DNA of 64,000 nucleotides from Neorhizobium galegae. GTDB lineage: Bacteria; Pseudomonadota; Alphaproteobacteria; Rhizobiales; Rhizobiaceae. The notes below the pieces were generated by a model, which saw nothing but the letters and a program-made list of their open reading frames with translations, had not been told where the DNA came from and made no database searches. Both the position numbers and the translations under genes were made by a program. Within the stretch, counting starts at the first letter, position 1; each line of letters starts with the position of its first letter. Below are positions 27,071 through 36,921 of this stretch, in pieces. The stretch covers positions 186,001 to 250,000 of the forward strand of contig NZ_JAGIPH010000003.1 in assembly GCF_017877135.1 (NCBI RefSeq). Reading direction: 5' to 3'.

Positions 27071-27482
27071 CTCTAAGCCTCTGTGTGACAAATGGGGTCG
27101 TGACACCGGGTTAGCCAAGCCACCGGCGCCGCGCAAGATCGGGCGCGCGAATTACTATACGAACAGCGGGCGACTGCAAGCGGAAGGGTTTACGCGCCGG
27201 TCTGTGACGACCTGTCGGATCCGCGTTCGCAGGCGTGCCTTGAAAGACACGCCCATGGATAAAATCGTGCGCGCATCCGACCGCTCACGCCAGCGTGAAA
27301 CGGCATTTCGACACCGGTTAGAAAAAATTAACCTGTGGTTTCTTAAGGTTCTGGAAACGATAACGACGAAGCAGGCGCATCCATGCAGGCCCTGCGGCGT
27401 TTGTCGTTTGCTTTTCACGGCGCGCCGCTTCCGTTAGAGACTGCGGAATATGTCGAACGCACGCTGATTCACGGCTCACAAG
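27071..27482. promoter_or_regulatory. Divergent intergenic region between fumC and the L,D-transpeptidase gene
   Basis: 412 bases. No frame here has convincing coding character. A strongly AT-rich block at about 27318-27365 (TTAGAAAAAATTAACC, then TTTCTTAAGG) contrasts with the GC-rich flanks and is the best promoter or regulator-binding candidate for the transpeptidase gene. Confidence 0.4.
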
Positions 27483-29495
27483 GTGACGGGGACAACATTG
27501 TCGCACTCCCAGAAAAAGACTTCGCTCGCGCTTGCCCTCCTCTCGGGCATTTCGTTTTCCTCGATGGGTGCCGGACATGCGCATGCCCTGACGCTGATGG
27601 AGATGCTGCGCGGTAACCGCCAGAGTGTTCAGGAACAGGTGGAAAGCCGCAGCCGGACCGTTTCACCGGCCCTGCAGCGCCAGGTCGACCGCAGCGATCC
27701 GGAGCCGCTGCCGAAGGTTTCCGCCCCGAAATACCTCACCTACAAGACGGACGCGAACCGCCAGATCCGCACGCAGGGCTTTGCTGCTGCCCACGCGACC
27801 GACCAGACGCGGTTCCTTACCAATGCGACGGTGAGCGCCCCTGCCGATGTCGCCGCCGCCGTCGAAGCCTATTACACGAAGGGCGGCGCGCCGCTCTGGG
27901 TGGAGCAGGGCGATGTGAACGAGCGCGCCCATGCGGTGCTAGCTCTCTTTGCCAAGGCGGAAGATTTTGGCCTCGATCCGGCCGACTACCAGCTTGCCGT
28001 GCCGACCATGACGACGGCAAGCGTGACGCCGGAGCCGGCCGCAGCGCCGGCCGTGGCTACCGCAACGCCCGCCGCGAATGCAGACGTGCCGGCAACCGCC
28101 GCAGACGCGTCGACGGCTGCAACGCCGGCCCAGCCTGCACAGGTTCCGGCAGCACCGGCGCCGGCTGCTGCGGCCCCCGCCACGCTTGCCGACAGCCACG
28201 ACCGCGACCTCATGCAGTTCGAACTGGCCATGTCCGCCAAGATGGTGCTGTTTGCCCAGGATCTGGTGCGCGGCCGCGTCGATCCGAACCGTCTGTCCGG
28301 CTACCATGATCTGAAGCGCCGTGACTTCAATCTAGACGGTCTGCTGGCCTCTGCTGCCGCAGCGCCGGATGCCAGCGCCTATCTGCAGGGACTTGAGCCG
28401 ACGGGTGCCGAATACCGCACGCTGAAGGCCGAGCTTCTGCGCCTTCGCGCCGAGGGCACGAGCCAGGCGCAGGCCGTGCATCTGCCGAGCGACCTCGTTC
28501 TGAAGCCGGGCAATAGCAGCGCGGAAGTCGCCCATGTGGTGGCCGCCATCCAGCATCGCGGTTCCGCTGCCCTCAAGGCCACCCATGCCGCAACCCTTGC
28601 AAGCTACCAGGCAAGCCCGGATTACGCGCCGGAGATCGTCGATCTGGTGAAGGGCTTCCAGCAGGAAGCCGGCCTCAAGGCCGATGGCGTGATCGGACCT
28701 GCCACCGTGCGCGCCATGGTGGGCGAGACGAGCCAGAACAAGCTCGAGAAGCTTGTCGTTGCCATGGAACAGACCAAGTGGCTGCCCAACACGCTCGGCG
28801 ACCGCTATGTCTTCATCAACCAGCCTGCCTTCCGCGTCTACTATCACGACCAGGGCCGCGAGCAGTTTTCGATGCGCGTCGTGGTCGGATCGAAGTCCAA
28901 CCAGACCTATTTCTTCCAGGACGAGATCAAGACCGTGGAAGTGAACCCCTACTGGGGCGTGCCGCAGTCGATCATCATCAACGAGATGCTGCCAAAACTG
29001 CGCCAGGATCCGAGCTATCTCGACCGCCTGGGCTATCAGGTGGAAGTGGGCGGCAAGGCCGTCTCTTCGACGGCGGTCAACTGGTACGGTTCGACCCAGT
29101 CGGTGTCCGTGCGCCAGCCGCCGTCGAGCGACAATGCGCTGGGCGAACTGAAAATCCTCTTCCCCAACAGCCATGCCATCTACATGCATGACACGCCGTC
29201 GAAGAGCTTCTTCCAGAAGGACATGCGGGCTCTCAGCCACGGCTGCGTGCGCCTGCAGGAGCCGCGCAAGATGGCGGCTGCAGTGCTCGGCATCAGCGAG
29301 CAGGAAGTCGGCGCCCGTATTGCCCAGGGCAAGAACCAGGCGCTGCCGGTGACGGCAAAAATCCCGGTCTATATCGCCTATTTCACCGCCTGGCCGAACA
29401 AGGACGGAAAGGTCGAATTCTTCGATGACGTCTATGGTCGCGACGACGCGGTGGTGAAGGCGTTCGAGGCAACCAGCAAGGCGCGCGGCGCCTGA
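27483..29495 (+). CDS. Secreted L,D-transpeptidase (YkuD) with peptidoglycan-binding domain
   Basis: 670 residues. An N-terminal signal (SLALALLSGISFSSMGAGHAHA) directs export. A scaffold domain follows, split by an Ala/Pro-rich linker (~180-235); then a PG_binding_1 domain (VDLVKGFQQEAGLKADGVIG, ~395-420) and a YkuD catalytic domain with IYMHDTPSK and SHGCVRL, the catalytic Cys588 with its His. It should make 3-3 cross-links or attach proteins to peptidoglycan; such enzymes dominate wall cross-linking in polarly growing Rhizobiales. The start is uncertain: GTG at 27483 or TTG at 27498, neither with a strong ribosome-binding site. Confidence 0.9.
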   Translation: MTGTTLSHSQKKTSLALALLSGISFSSMGAGHAHALTLMEMLRGNRQSVQEQVESRSRTVSPALQRQVDRSDPEPLPKVSAPKYLTYKTDANRQIRTQGFAAAHATDQTRFLTNATVSAPADVAAAVEAYYTKGGAPLWVEQGDVNERAHAVLALFAKAEDFGLDPADYQLAVPTMTTASVTPEPAAAPAVATATPAANADVPATAADASTAATPAQPAQVPAAPAPAAAAPATLADSHDRDLMQFELAMSAKMVLFAQDLVRGRVDPNRLSGYHDLKRRDFNLDGLLASAAAAPDASAYLQGLEPTGAEYRTLKAELLRLRAEGTSQAQAVHLPSDLVLKPGNSSAEVAHVVAAIQHRGSAALKATHAATLASYQASPDYAPEIVDLVKGFQQEAGLKADGVIGPATVRAMVGETSQNKLEKLVVAMEQTKWLPNTLGDRYVFINQPAFRVYYHDQGREQFSMRVVVGSKSNQTYFFQDEIKTVEVNPYWGVPQSIIINEMLPKLRQDPSYLDRLGYQVEVGGKAVSSTAVNWYGSTQSVSVRQPPSSDNALGELKILFPNSHAIYMHDTPSKSFFQKDMRALSHGCVRLQEPRKMAAAVLGISEQEVGARIAQGKNQALPVTAKIPVYIAYFTAWPNKDGKVEFFDDVYGRDDAVVKAFEATSKARGA

Positions 29496-29518
29496 GACAA
29501 GCCTTTTCTACAGACAGC

Positions 29519-29549
29519 AAAAAGGCGGCTCGGTGGGCCGCCTTTTTTT
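29519..29549 (+). terminator. Bidirectional terminator between L,D-transpeptidase and gph
   Basis: Stem GGCGGC (29524-29529) and GCCGCC (29537-29542), flanked by AAAAA on the left and TTTTTTT on the right, so it works for the plus-strand gene and for gph arriving from the other side. Confidence 0.9.
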
Positions 29550-29582
29550 GTTTGGGCTTGAGACTCGGGAAGGGAGCTTCGC

Positions 29583-30281
29583 TCAGGCCGCCTTGTGCTG
29601 CGCCAGCACGTCCTGGATGAGGTCGACCGACAACTGGTCGAAATGGGAGATGACGCGGGTCGGGTCGAGCGTGTCGACGGGCACGTCCGAATAGCCGAAG
29701 GTGACGGCAATCGAGGCGACGCCGGCGTTTCTGGCGGCCAGAATATCGTTGACGCTGTCGCCGATCATCACGGAACGGGCGGGATCGCCGCCGGCTTTCT
29801 CGATCGTGCCAAGTAGATGGCGGGCATCGGGCTTGCGCACGGCAAAGGTGTCGCCGGCCGTCATCGTCGCAAAGCGTCCCGACAGTCCCATCTGCTCCAG
29901 CAGCGGATAGGCCAGCTCGCCGAGCTTGTTGGTGCAGACCGCAAGCCGCATGCCGGCTGATTCCAGGCGGTCGAAGCTTTCCACCAGACCGTCGTAGATC
30001 CGGCTCCGTCCCGGCATTTCGGCCTTGTAATGATCAAGAAAACGCTTGAGCAGCGGCTCGACCGCGCCCTCCTCAAGCGGAGCCTTGCGCAGTTCGAAAG
30101 CGCGCCGGATCATCACGCGCGCGCCCTGGCCGACGAGATGCGTCAGATCGTCGAAATTGACCGGGGCAAGGTCGGCCACCGCAATCGTGTGGTTGAGGCT
30201 GGCGATGAGGTCCGGTGCGGTATCGATCATCGTGCCGTCGAGATCGAAGACGACGAGGGCGGGGGGCACGGAAAGGGTCAC
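29583..30281 (-). CDS. gph: Phosphoglycolate phosphatase (HAD superfamily)
   Basis: 232 residues. HAD motif [12 protein letters not shown], motif II AVCTNK, conserved lysine in VRKPDARHL and motif [19 protein letters not shown] helical cap lies between motifs I and II, as in Gph. It removes phosphate from 2-phosphoglycolate produced by DNA-repair or oxygenase reactions. The start is a GTG at 30281 with GAGG 7 bases upstream. It is convergent with the L,D-transpeptidase gene and divergent from rpiA. Confidence 0.92.
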   Translation of the reverse strand: MTLSVPPALVVFDLDGTMIDTAPDLIASLNHTIAVADLAPVNFDDLTHLVGQGARVMIRRAFELRKAPLEEGAVEPLLKRFLDHYKAEMPGRSRIYDGLVESFDRLESAGMRLAVCTNKLGELAYPLLEQMGLSGRFATMTAGDTFAVRKPDARHLLGTIEKAGGDPARSVMIGDSVNDILAARNAGVASIAVTFGYSDVPVDTLDPTRVISHFDQLSVDLIQDVLAQHKAA

Positions 30282-30494
30282 GGCAGGCCTCTGCTTTCAA
30301 AAAGGGGACGCCTGCCCGATTACGGTCTTGCGCTGCAAAAAGCAAACGGCCCGGGATTTTCGCAGGCGCGCCCACATGCTTTTCCCTTCATCTGCGACAG
30401 CGGAACCCGGTATAACATGCATGCGGGGGACTTTTGTTTGACAGGCGGGGCGTGTAAACAGCTTGCGGCGAAACAGACGGGGAGCGAGCGGCGC

Positions 30495-31190
30495 ATGGAC
30501 GCCCGGGACATGAAGGTGAAGGCAGCCGAAGCGGCCCTTCAATATGTGGAAGACGGCATGCGGCTGGGCATTGGCACCGGCTCCACGGCGGAAGAATTTG
30601 TCCGGCTGCTGGCGGAAAAGGTGGCCGATGGCCTGTCGGTTCTCGGGGTCCCGACCTCCGAGCGCACGGCGCGGCTGTGCCTGGAGCTGGGCGTGCCGCT
30701 GAAGTCGCTCGATGAACTGCCGCAGCTTGACCTTACCATTGACGGCGCAGACGAGGTGGACGGGCATTTGACCCTGATCAAGGGCGGCGGCGGCGCATTG
30801 CTGCGCGAAAAGATCGTGGCGGCCGCCTCGGCGCGGATGATCGTGATTGCCGACGAAACCAAGGTCGTGGAGACGCTCGGAAAGTTTCCCTTGCCGATCG
30901 AAGTGAACCCGTTCGGCCTTGCCTCGACACGCATTGCCATCGAGACGGTGGCCGCACGGCTTGGCCTTGCCGGCGACATCAAGCTTCGCCGTTCAGGTGA
31001 GGATGTCTTCACAACTGATGGCGGTCACTACATTTTCGACGCATTCTTTGGCCGTATTCCTGATGCAGAGGCTCTTTCGACCGAGCTGAATTCCATTCCC
31101 GGCGTCGTGGAGCACGGGCTTTTCATCAACATGGCGTCCTTCGCGATCATTGCCGGAGCGGCAGGAGCGCGGACGCTGAAGGCGAATTAA
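30495..31190 (+). CDS. rpiA: Ribose-5-phosphate isomerase A
   Basis: 231 residues. [13 protein letters not shown] near the start binds the phosphate. [28 protein letters not shown] carries the catalytic Asp/Glu/Lys set of RpiA, and [10 protein letters not shown] follows. It interconverts ribose-5-phosphate and ribulose-5-phosphate in the pentose phosphate pathway. I chose the ATG at 30495 ([15 protein letters not shown]), which matches other rhizobial RpiA proteins. It is followed 17 bases later by a secreted DUF2059 protein, probably in the same transcript. Confidence 0.95.
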   Translation: MDARDMKVKAAEAALQYVEDGMRLGIGTGSTAEEFVRLLAEKVADGLSVLGVPTSERTARLCLELGVPLKSLDELPQLDLTIDGADEVDGHLTLIKGGGGALLREKIVAAASARMIVIADETKVVETLGKFPLPIEVNPFGLASTRIAIETVAARLGLAGDIKLRRSGEDVFTTDGGHYIFDAFFGRIPDAEALSTELNSIPGVVEHGLFINMASFAIIAGAAGARTLKAN

Positions 31191-31207
31191 GACAGGAGCA
31201 ACGAAGT

Positions 31208-31771
31208 ATGATCAGACAAGCCGTTCTCGGCCGCGCCGCGGCGCTCGCAATCCTTTTCTCAGGCGCCATGTTCGGCGCGACGGCGCAGGCGCAGGAGGTC
31301 TCGGCCGACCACCTGAAGGCCGCCCGCGACGTGATTGCGGCCCTCAAGGCAACCGAGCGTTACGATGCCATTCTTCCCGGCCTCGCCGAGCGTCTGAAGA
31401 GCGAGTACATCACCGCTTCGCCGAACTTCCAGGATCAGATTTCCAAGACGGTTGACGCACAGGCGCTGGCTCTGGCGCCGCGCCGCGCCGATCTGGAGAA
31501 GGAAGTGGCAACGATCTTTGCCCGCTCCTTCACGGCAGAGGAGCTGAAGCAGATTTCGGCCTTCTACTCCTCCGATGTCGGCCAGAAGTATCTGAAGACC
31601 CTGCCGCTGGTGCAGCGCGAATCCGTTCGGGCCGCACAGATCTGGGCAAACGGCGTGTCGCGCGATCTGACCACCAAGAGCACGGAAAAGCTGCGCGGCA
31701 CCATCGACGCCAAGCCGATTGCACCGCCGGTGGCGCAGGTGGAAGGCCAGGCGCCCGCCGCCAAGCCGTGA
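31208..31771 (+). CDS. Secreted DUF2059 domain protein
   Basis: 187 residues. A signal peptide ends near GATAQAQ. The mature helical domain includes FARSFTAEELKQISAFYSSDVGQKYL, the core of DUF2059, and the tail is Pro/Ala-rich. The domain is widespread in Proteobacteria with no known activity. AGGAG lies 9 bases before the ATG. The conserved placement directly after rpiA in rhizobia, as I recall it, does not explain its function. A strong terminator follows. Confidence 0.85.
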   Translation: MIRQAVLGRAAALAILFSGAMFGATAQAQEVSADHLKAARDVIAALKATERYDAILPGLAERLKSEYITASPNFQDQISKTVDAQALALAPRRADLEKEVATIFARSFTAEELKQISAFYSSDVGQKYLKTLPLVQRESVRAAQIWANGVSRDLTTKSTEKLRGTIDAKPIAPPVAQVEGQAPAAKP

Positions 31772-31800
31772 TCCCTGCCATTTGTGCATGACAGTCTTGA

Positions 31801-31830
31801 AAGCCCGGAGCAATCCGGGCTTTTGCTTTT
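31801..31830 (+). terminator. Rho-independent terminator after the rpiA-DUF2059 unit
   Basis: Perfect 10-bp stem AAAGCCCGGA (31801-31810) and TCCGGGCTTT (31815-31824) with a GCAA tetraloop, followed by TGCTTTTG. Confidence 0.88.
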
Positions 31831-31929
31831 GCAGCGCTCGCATTATATGCGCTGGCAGACCCCGCGGCAGCGGCAGGTCGATCCCGCCTGATGCCGCACC
31901 CGCACGTTCAATCCCGACAGGAGTTTTCC

Positions 31930-33324
31930 ATGGCCAGCTACGATTACGATCTTTTTGTCATCGGGGGCGGATCGGGCGGCGTGCGCTCTGCACGTCTGGC
32001 GGCGGGTCTCGGCAAGAAGGTGGCGATTGCCGAGGAATACCGGTTTGGTGGCACCTGCGTCATCCGCGGCTGCGTGCCGAAGAAGCTTTTCGTCTATGCC
32101 TCGCAGTTTCACGAGCATTTTGAAGATGCCGCCGGCTACGGCTGGACTGTCGGCGAAAGCCGCTTCGACTGGACGGCGCTGGTCGCCGCCAAGGACAAGG
32201 AAATCGCTCGCCTCGAAGGGCTCTATCGTCGCGGCCTTGAAAATGCTGGCGCCGAGCTTCTGGATACCCGCGCCGAACTGGTCGATGCCCACACGATCCG
32301 GCTGGTGAAGACCGACACGACGGTGACGGCCGAACGCATCATCATCGCGACCGGTGGCACCGCCAATCCGCATGCGGCGCTGCCCGGCCACGAGCTCTGC
32401 ATCACCTCCAACGAGGCCTTCCACCTGACCGAACTGCCGAAATCCATCCTGATTGCCGGCGGCGGCTATATCGCAGTCGAATTTGCCAACATCTTCCACG
32501 GACTGGGTGTGGAAACGACGCTGATCTATCGCGGCCAGGAAATCCTGTCGCGCTTCGACCACGACATGCGCCAGGGCCTGCACAAGGCGATGGAAGCCAA
32601 GGGCATCCGTATCCTGCTCACCGACATCATCGAAGAGGTGACGCAATCGCCCGCCGGCGGGCTGACGGCGCGCACCAAGACCGGCGCCACCATCGTTGCC
32701 GACCAGGTGATGCTGGCGCTCGGCCGCGACCCGTATACGAAGGGCCTCGGCCTTGAAAAGGCAGGCGTTGCCGTCGATGAACGCGGCGCCGTCATCGTCG
32801 ACGCCTATTCGCGCACCAATGTGCCGCATATCTTTGCGCTCGGCGATGTGACCGACCGGGTGCAGCTGACGCCGGTCGCGATCCACGAGGCGATGTGCTT
32901 CATCGAGACCGAGTATCGCGGCAACCCGACGTCTCCGGACCATGACCTGATTGCAACGGCTGTGTTCTCGCAGCCCGAAATCGGCACCGTCGGCCTGTCG
33001 GAGGAGGAAGCGGCTCAGCGGTTCGACGAGATCGAGGTCTACCGCGCCGAATTCCGCCCGATGAAGGCGACACTGTCCGGCCGCGCCGAAAAGATGATCA
33101 TGAAACTCGTCGTCAATGGCGCCGACCGCAAGGTGCTGGGCGCCCATATTCTCGGCCATGATGCCGGCGAGATGGCGCAGCTTCTCGGCGTCTCGCTGAA
33201 GGCCGGCGTCACCAAGGATGATTTTGACCGCACCATGGCCGTGCATCCGACGGCGGCCGAAGAGCTCGTGACCATGTACAAGCCGAGCTACCGCGTGAAG
33301 GGCGGCCAGCGCATCGACGGCTGA
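31930..33324 (+). CDS. gor: Glutathione-disulfide reductase
   Basis: 464 residues. FAD motif VIGGGSGG, redox-active GGTCVIRGCVPKK (Cys43 and Cys48), NAD(P) site IAGGGYIAVEFANIFHGLG, a second FAD contact IFALGDVTD, and the C-terminal MAVHPTAAEE with the catalytic His. It reduces oxidised glutathione with NADPH. AGGAG lies 6 bases before the ATG at 31930. It is separated from the DUF2059 gene by a terminator and so has its own promoter. Confidence 0.94.
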   Translation: MASYDYDLFVIGGGSGGVRSARLAAGLGKKVAIAEEYRFGGTCVIRGCVPKKLFVYASQFHEHFEDAAGYGWTVGESRFDWTALVAAKDKEIARLEGLYRRGLENAGAELLDTRAELVDAHTIRLVKTDTTVTAERIIIATGGTANPHAALPGHELCITSNEAFHLTELPKSILIAGGGYIAVEFANIFHGLGVETTLIYRGQEILSRFDHDMRQGLHKAMEAKGIRILLTDIIEEVTQSPAGGLTARTKTGATIVADQVMLALGRDPYTKGLGLEKAGVAVDERGAVIVDAYSRTNVPHIFALGDVTDRVQLTPVAIHEAMCFIETEYRGNPTSPDHDLIATAVFSQPEIGTVGLSEEEAAQRFDEIEVYRAEFRPMKATLSGRAEKMIMKLVVNGADRKVLGAHILGHDAGEMAQLLGVSLKAGVTKDDFDRTMAVHPTAAEELVTMYKPSYRVKGGQRIDG

Positions 33325-33335
33325 TACGGTTGTTT

Positions 33336-33360
33336 CCCCGCCTCAGCCGGTGAGGCGGGG
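33336..33360. repeat. Perfect 10-bp inverted repeat between gor and the TadG-like gene
   Basis: CCCCGCCTCA (33336-33345) and TGAGGCGGGG (33351-33360), 5-base loop. The left arm contains the stop codon of the TadG-like gene (33343-33345). No T run follows on either strand, so it is not a standard terminator, though it may end or stabilise both convergent messages. Confidence 0.85.
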
Positions 33361-34620
33361 AGCGCTGATGACCATACGGAACAGCGCCTGCATGGCTTCC
33401 GCTATGCCCTGCGTCGGACTTACCTCGAAGAAATAGCCGGTGGAGGCGCAGGCCTGCATGTGCGGCGAGATCTTTGCGTCGAAGGGTTTGATCCACTTCT
33501 TCCACCAGCTGTCTTCGGGCAGCGGCAGATAAGTGGTGTAGAGGACGGCGATCTTGACGCCGTTCTGCTTCAGCGCCGCGCAATAGGAAATGTCGATCGG
33601 CTCCTGGCAGCGGGTGTTGTTCAGCACCTGGCTGCAGGTGGGCTTTGCCGCGTCGTAGACGCCGTCTGCCACGAAGAACAACACCTTCTGGCGGTCGGAC
33701 GCGCTGGCGCCGGTTCCGCCTTTGCCGATGATCGGCTTCAGACTGGTGAGGGCTGAATCGAAATCCGTCAGCTGGTTGCTCTTGTAATTGTTCTTCGGCG
33801 TCGTCATCAGGTCCACGAGGTCTGTGGCGCTGCGCACCTTGGCCATGTCGGCACTCATCGCCGAGACTTCGGTCAGACCGGCGGTATCTGCGGTGGCGCC
33901 GAATGTGTAGACGGCCATGCGGTACTGGTTGGGAAGCTGCGCATACTGGGTGGCATCATGGGTCAGCGCCTGGGTTGCCTCGCGCACCACGTCGATGCGC
34001 ATGCTGACGCCGAGCGACTTGGCGAGCAGGTAGTAATTGTCCGCATTGCTCGTCTCGTGGCAGGCAAAGGCACACTGGTCGGGCGTGTTGCGCTTCATGG
34101 TGGCGATATCGGTCGTGGTGGCGGCAAGCCCCATCGACGGCGTATTGTCGAGCAGCATGTAGAAATCGATGAAGGCATTGGTCTGGTAGGTCGCCGTGGC
34201 CGTGCCCGAGATGGTCAGGCTGTCGACACCGAGCACGCGCATGAAGGCGGTGGGCACCGTGGCAGTGAAGGTAAGCGACGAGAGGAGATCCTTGCCGCTT
34301 CGATTGACCGTGACGCCGACATTCGTCACCTGCGCCTGGACATTGCCCATCTGGGCCCGAAACAGTGCCAGCGCATCGCTCGCACCGATGGCAACCGTGC
34401 CGTCGCCACCCATGGCAAGGGCTGCCGCCACACCCGGAGACTTTTCCGCCAGCGCACCGACGGCTGCGGCATCGGCAGCCGCCATCAGCGCCATGCGCTG
34501 GTCGAGCGCATAGGCGAGATCAACCGCCATGCCGGCCGCGCCGATGAGCGGGGCCGCGATGAGGGCGGTGGTGATGCCGAAATTGCCGGATCGGTCCCGC
34601 AGAAGCGAAAGCAAGCGCAT
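33343..34620 (-). CDS. TadG-like protein with von Willebrand A domain (pilus-assembly related)
   Basis: 425 residues. The N-terminus has the TadE/TadG-type leader and membrane helix (LLRDRSGNFGITTALIAAPLIGAAGMAVDLAYALDQRM). A von Willebrand A domain follows, with the metal site DNTPSMG (Thr in place of the first Ser of DxSxS, usual for this group) and FFVADGVYDA. The C-terminus is a Cys-containing segment. TadG proteins are linked to Flp pilus or surface-protein assembly. No other tad/cpa genes are in the window, so this is an orphan copy; rhizobia often carry several. Confidence 0.85.
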   Translation of the reverse strand: MRLLSLLRDRSGNFGITTALIAAPLIGAAGMAVDLAYALDQRMALMAAADAAAVGALAEKSPGVAAALAMGGDGTVAIGASDALALFRAQMGNVQAQVTNVGVTVNRSGKDLLSSLTFTATVPTAFMRVLGVDSLTISGTATATYQTNAFIDFYMLLDNTPSMGLAATTTDIATMKRNTPDQCAFACHETSNADNYYLLAKSLGVSMRIDVVREATQALTHDATQYAQLPNQYRMAVYTFGATADTAGLTEVSAMSADMAKVRSATDLVDLMTTPKNNYKSNQLTDFDSALTSLKPIIGKGGTGASASDRQKVLFFVADGVYDAAKPTCSQVLNNTRCQEPIDISYCAALKQNGVKIAVLYTTYLPLPEDSWWKKWIKPFDAKISPHMQACASTGYFFEVSPTQGIAEAMQALFRMVISAPRLTG

Positions 34621-34836
34621 GAAAAGCCATCTATCGTGAAAGGATCGTCAACAAGATGCTGCATCATGCGGCGGACGGGCAGCCAGGCGCCCCAAATGAC
34701 CGACAGTAGAGCGCCAGCCTTGCCGATCCCTCAACAAACACACTTAATGAATGCCTGAAAGAGCAGGGGCTCGCCCCGGCTTCCCGGTCTATGCAAGCCG
34801 CCCGCAAAGGTTTATAAGCCGCCAACTTAAGAAACA

Positions 34837-34856
34837 GCACCGGCATTTTCCGGTGC
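34837..34856 (+). promoter_or_regulatory. Leader hairpin upstream of the DAHP synthase gene
   Basis: Perfect 7-bp stem GCACCGG (34837-34843) and CCGGTGC (34850-34856) with loop CATTTT, ending 1 base before AAGGA and 19 bases before the chosen start. It could affect translation or be a short leader structure; there is no leader peptide rich in aromatic residues that would argue for attenuation. Confidence 0.4.
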
Positions 34857-34875
34857 GAAGGACGGATTGAAGACC

Positions 34876-36249
34876 ATGGCACAGAACTGGACCCCGAACA
34901 CGTGGCGGCAAAAACCGATCCAGCAGGTTCCGGAATATCCGGACATGGAGGCGCTGAAGGCAACGGAAGCGCAGCTGGCAACCTTTCCGCCGCTGGTCTT
35001 TGCCGGTGAGGCCCGCCGCCTGAAGAAGAGCCTTGCCCAGGTGGCAGACGGCAACGGCTTCCTGCTGCAGGGCGGCGATTGCGCCGAAAGCTTCCAGGAG
35101 CATGGCGCCGATACGATCCGCGACTTCTTCCGCGCCTTCCTGCAGATGGCCGTGGTGCTGACCTTCGGTGCACAGCAGCCGGTGGTGAAGGTTGGCCGCA
35201 TTGCCGGCCAGTTCGCCAAGCCGCGCTCGTCCAACATCGAAAAGCAGGGTGATGTGGAACTGCCGTCCTACCGCGGCGACATCATCAACGGCATCGAGTT
35301 CAATCCGGAAGCGCGCATTCCGAACCCGGAACGCCAGCTGATGGCCTACCGCCAGTCGGCCGCAACGCTCAACCTGCTGCGCGCCTTTGCGATGGGCGGC
35401 TATGCCAATCTGGAAAACGTGCACCAGTGGATGCTTGGCTTCGTCAAGGACTCACCCCAGGGCGAGCGCTACCGCAAGCTTGCCGACCGGATTTCTGAAA
35501 CGATGGACTTCATGAAGGCCGTCGGGATCACTTCGGAAAACAATCCGGCGCTGCGTGAGACGGATTTCTTCACCAGCCACGAGGCGCTGCTTCTGGGCTA
35601 TGAGGAGGCGCTGACCCGCGTCGATTCCACCTCCGGCGACTGGTATGCCACGTCCGGCCACATGATCTGGATCGGCGACCGGACCCGCCAGGCCGACCAT
35701 GCGCATGTGGAATTCTGCCGTGGCATCAAGAACCCGATCGGCATGAAGTGCGGCCCGTCCATGCAGGCCGACGATCTGCTGCGCCTCATCGACATCCTGA
35801 ACCCGGCCAACGAGGCAGGCCGCCTGACGCTGATCTGCCGCTTCGGTTATGACAAGGTGGCGGACCACCTGCCGCGTCTGATCCGTGCCGTCGAGCGCGA
35901 GGGTCGCAAGGTCGTGTGGTCCTGCGACCCGATGCATGGCAACACGATCACGCTCAACAACTACAAGACCCGGCCCTTCGAGCGGGTTCTGTCGGAAGTC
36001 GAAAGCTTCTTCCAGATCCACCGCGCCGAAGGCTCGCATCCGGGTGGCATCCATGTCGAGATGACCGGTAAGGATGTGACCGAATGCACCGGCGGCGCCC
36101 GCGCCGTTACGGCCGGCGACCTGCAGGACCGTTACCACACCCATTGCGACCCGCGCCTCAATGCCGACCAGGCGCTGGAACTGGCCTTTCTTCTCGCCGA
36201 GCGCATGAAGACCGGCCGCGATGAAAAGCGCATGGTGGTGAACGGCTGA
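34876..36249 (+). CDS. aroG: Class II 3-deoxy-7-phosphoheptulonate synthase
   Basis: 457 residues, plant-like class II DAHP synthase rather than the AroFGH class I type. Motifs include [30 protein letters not shown] (metal/PEP site with Cys), [20 protein letters not shown] and [11 protein letters not shown]. It condenses PEP and erythrose-4-phosphate, the first step of the shikimate pathway. I chose the ATG at 34876 to match family N-termini (MAQNW...); a TTG three codons earlier is better spaced from AAGGA, so the first residues are uncertain. It has a strong terminator. Confidence 0.95.
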   Translation: MAQNWTPNTWRQKPIQQVPEYPDMEALKATEAQLATFPPLVFAGEARRLKKSLAQVADGNGFLLQGGDCAESFQEHGADTIRDFFRAFLQMAVVLTFGAQQPVVKVGRIAGQFAKPRSSNIEKQGDVELPSYRGDIINGIEFNPEARIPNPERQLMAYRQSAATLNLLRAFAMGGYANLENVHQWMLGFVKDSPQGERYRKLADRISETMDFMKAVGITSENNPALRETDFFTSHEALLLGYEEALTRVDSTSGDWYATSGHMIWIGDRTRQADHAHVEFCRGIKNPIGMKCGPSMQADDLLRLIDILNPANEAGRLTLICRFGYDKVADHLPRLIRAVEREGRKVVWSCDPMHGNTITLNNYKTRPFERVLSEVESFFQIHRAEGSHPGGIHVEMTGKDVTECTGGARAVTAGDLQDRYHTHCDPRLNADQALELAFLLAERMKTGRDEKRMVVNG

Positions 36250-36278
36250 TCTCTGCCGCGTAGAGGATCGTTTGAGGG

Positions 36279-36307
36279 GCCGGCTCCGGAAACGGGGCCG
36301 GCCTTTT
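36279..36307 (+). terminator. Rho-independent terminator of the DAHP synthase gene
   Basis: Stem GCCGGCTCCG (36279-36288) and CGGGGCCGGC (36293-36302), one T-G pair, GAAA tetraloop, then CTTTTC. Confidence 0.85.
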
Positions 36308-36411
36308 CGCATCCCGCAGTTCAATTTTCCTGACCCGTCCTGTCAGCCGAAGCCATTTGCATGGAAGGTGTCGAAGGGTGAAGATCCTCCGATGCAACAG
36401 GAGGACAAGGC

Positions 36412-36846
36412 ATGCAGGACGAACATCGGCCGGCCCATCATGGTGGCTGTCTCTGCGGCTCCGTAAGATTTGTGGTGAGAGGCGAGCGCGGCGGCCTGGT
36501 CGGCTGCCATTGCTCCCAGTGTCGCCGCCAGACGGGGCTTTACTATGCCGCCAGCGACTGCGCGCTGGCGGATATCACCATCAAGGATAGCGGCACGCTC
36601 AGCTGGTACCGGGCAAGCGACACCGCCGCGCGCGGTTTCTGCAGCCGCTGCGGTTCAGCACTGTTCTGGCAGGGCGACGGGCTTGATCAGGTGTCCGTCA
36701 TGGCCGGCGCCTTCGACGATCCGACGGGGCTTGTCATGCTCCAGCACATCTACTGCGCCGACAAGGCGGATTTTTACACCATCGCCGATGATGTTCCGCG
36801 CTATCCGGCAGGCCGTGCGCAGCCGCCGGTTGATGCGGGCGACTGA
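36412..36846 (+). CDS. GFA family (glutathione-dependent formaldehyde-activating enzyme-like) protein
   Basis: 144 residues. Zinc ligands of the GFA/CENP-V fold: CLC (Cys13, 15), CHCSQC (Cys32, 34, 37) and CSRCG (Cys77, 80), with the usual GCHCSQCRRQTG and RGFCSRCGSALFW segments. Only Gfa itself has been shown to join formaldehyde to glutathione; most family members are uncharacterised. AGGAGGACAAGGC before the ATG gives a very strong ribosome-binding site. It lies in the same direction as nadE, 75 bases ahead. Confidence 0.88.
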   Translation: MQDEHRPAHHGGCLCGSVRFVVRGERGGLVGCHCSQCRRQTGLYYAASDCALADITIKDSGTLSWYRASDTAARGFCSRCGSALFWQGDGLDQVSVMAGAFDDPTGLVMLQHIYCADKADFYTIADDVPRYPAGRAQPPVDAGD

Positions 36847-36921
36847 ACCGGCGGCGCCTGACACCGAAAATTCACCTTCTGCCGCATTGCTCCGGCGAGA
36901 GGCGCACGCTAAATCAGAGCC

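Noticed and set aside
27255..27437. Possible short gene upstream of the L,D-transpeptidase
   Set aside because: It crosses the AT-rich promoter block, has odd composition with clustered Cys and lacks a ribosome-binding site.
30412..30417. TATAAC as a -10 element for rpiA
   Set aside because: No acceptable -35 hexamer lies 16-18 bases upstream, so it was not listed as a promoter.
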